DNA of 64,000 nt, from the NCBI RefSeq assembly GCF_000699445.3, contig NC_067195.1, positions 87,740,569 to 87,804,568 on the forward strand. The letters run 5' to 3'. Positions 63,764-64,000 of this stretch are shown here, piece after piece. Origin of the DNA: Schistosoma haematobium (Eukaryota > Platyhelminthes > Trematoda > Strigeidida > Schistosomatidae). The translations under genes and the position numbers were made by a program. Under the pieces are notes generated by a model. The model was not told where the DNA came from and made no database searches. It saw only the letters and a program-made list of their open reading frames with translations. Numbering within the stretch: the first letter of the stretch is position 1; every line of letters starts with the position of its first letter.

Positions 63764-64000
63764 GCAGGTACTCCAGAATGAGCGACAATCTTCTATCGAC
63801 CCTCTCCAACGATGACTGATGGCAATATGGTCTATTTGAGTCCATCGTTGGTTTGGTGTAGGGGGTCGCCATGTTAGACGATATCTCTCCTTATGCTTAA
63901 AATTTGTGTTTGCTAAAAATAAGCGATTGTCTGAGCACAGTTGCAGCAGACGGTCACCATTATCTGTTCGCTGTGCCGGAATGCTAAAATATCCACCTAA

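Larger units (their letters stand above)
61320..64000 (-). mobile_element. RTE family A LINE copy A2, runs off window
   Basis: The minus-strand copy begins left with (CAGT)n tails, then a 3' UTR, RT and endonuclease up to the window edge, corresponding to about 3090-5766 of A1. Overall very close to A1. Coding is broken by a TGA after LRHLW near 62072, by a 7-bp deletion near 63120 and by shifts in the C-terminal region. Confidence 0.92.

Noticed and set aside
63321..63815. 164-codon plus-strand frame, with a near twin at 3246-3764 on the minus strand
   Set aside because: Antisense shadow of the LINE family A linker/endonuclease region. The real motifs lie on the other strand.

Overview
The window looks like nuclear DNA of a schistosome blood fluke. 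The sequence is AT-rich, genes are split by long GT-AG introns, and most of it is made of repeats of trematode type: RTE-clade LINEs, Penelope-like elements, a Gypsy-like LTR element, and tRNA-derived or Smalpha-like SINEs carrying hammerhead ribozyme cores. I cannot name the species from sequence alone.

Two host genes are supported, both on the minus strand. The main one is GTF2H2 (the p44 subunit of TFIIH). I could assemble it completely from 11 coding exons between 51889 and 14619. All ten splice junctions are GT-AG and in phase, giving 423 codons plus a stop, and the set includes a 31-nt micro-exon. About 36 kb of the 37 kb locus is intron, nearly all of it packed with mobile elements. 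The second gene is the last coding exon of a ZDHHC17/HIP14-like palmitoyltransferase at 60235-60710; its other exons lie beyond the right edge.

Mobile elements, left to right. 2083-5766: an RTE LINE (family A) with a 12-bp target-site duplication (TSD), inserted into a SINE, with an in-frame gap in its endonuclease. 6.5, 11.5, 22.4 and 57.6 kb: Penelope-like pieces, two of them complete short insertions with TSDs. 8.8-13.3 kb: LINE and LTR fragments. 19487-22266: a second RTE family (B) with a 10-bp TSD and a deleted RT core. 22-38 kb: nested fragments, a solo LTR with TSD, TIR elements and Smalpha-like SINEs. 44039-46251: a complete but non-autonomous LTR retrotransposon with TSD. 46554-50508: a full-length RTE LINE with an unbroken 1016-codon ORF and a 13-bp TSD, the best candidate for a recently active element. 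53.8-56.7 kb: a decayed family B copy. 61.3-64 kb: a 3' two-thirds copy of family A running off the window.

The most interesting material is in the small elements. One tRNA-derived SINE family carries a compact type-I hammerhead motif, with base-pair covariation among copies. Several of these SINEs, and the Penelope-derived mini-elements, occur as head-to-head inverted pairs, up to a near-perfect 166-bp-arm palindrome. A dispersed ~0.35-0.5-kb repeat family proves to be the 5' leader joined to the 3' end of the intact LINE, i.e. internally deleted derivatives that keep both ends of their likely donor.
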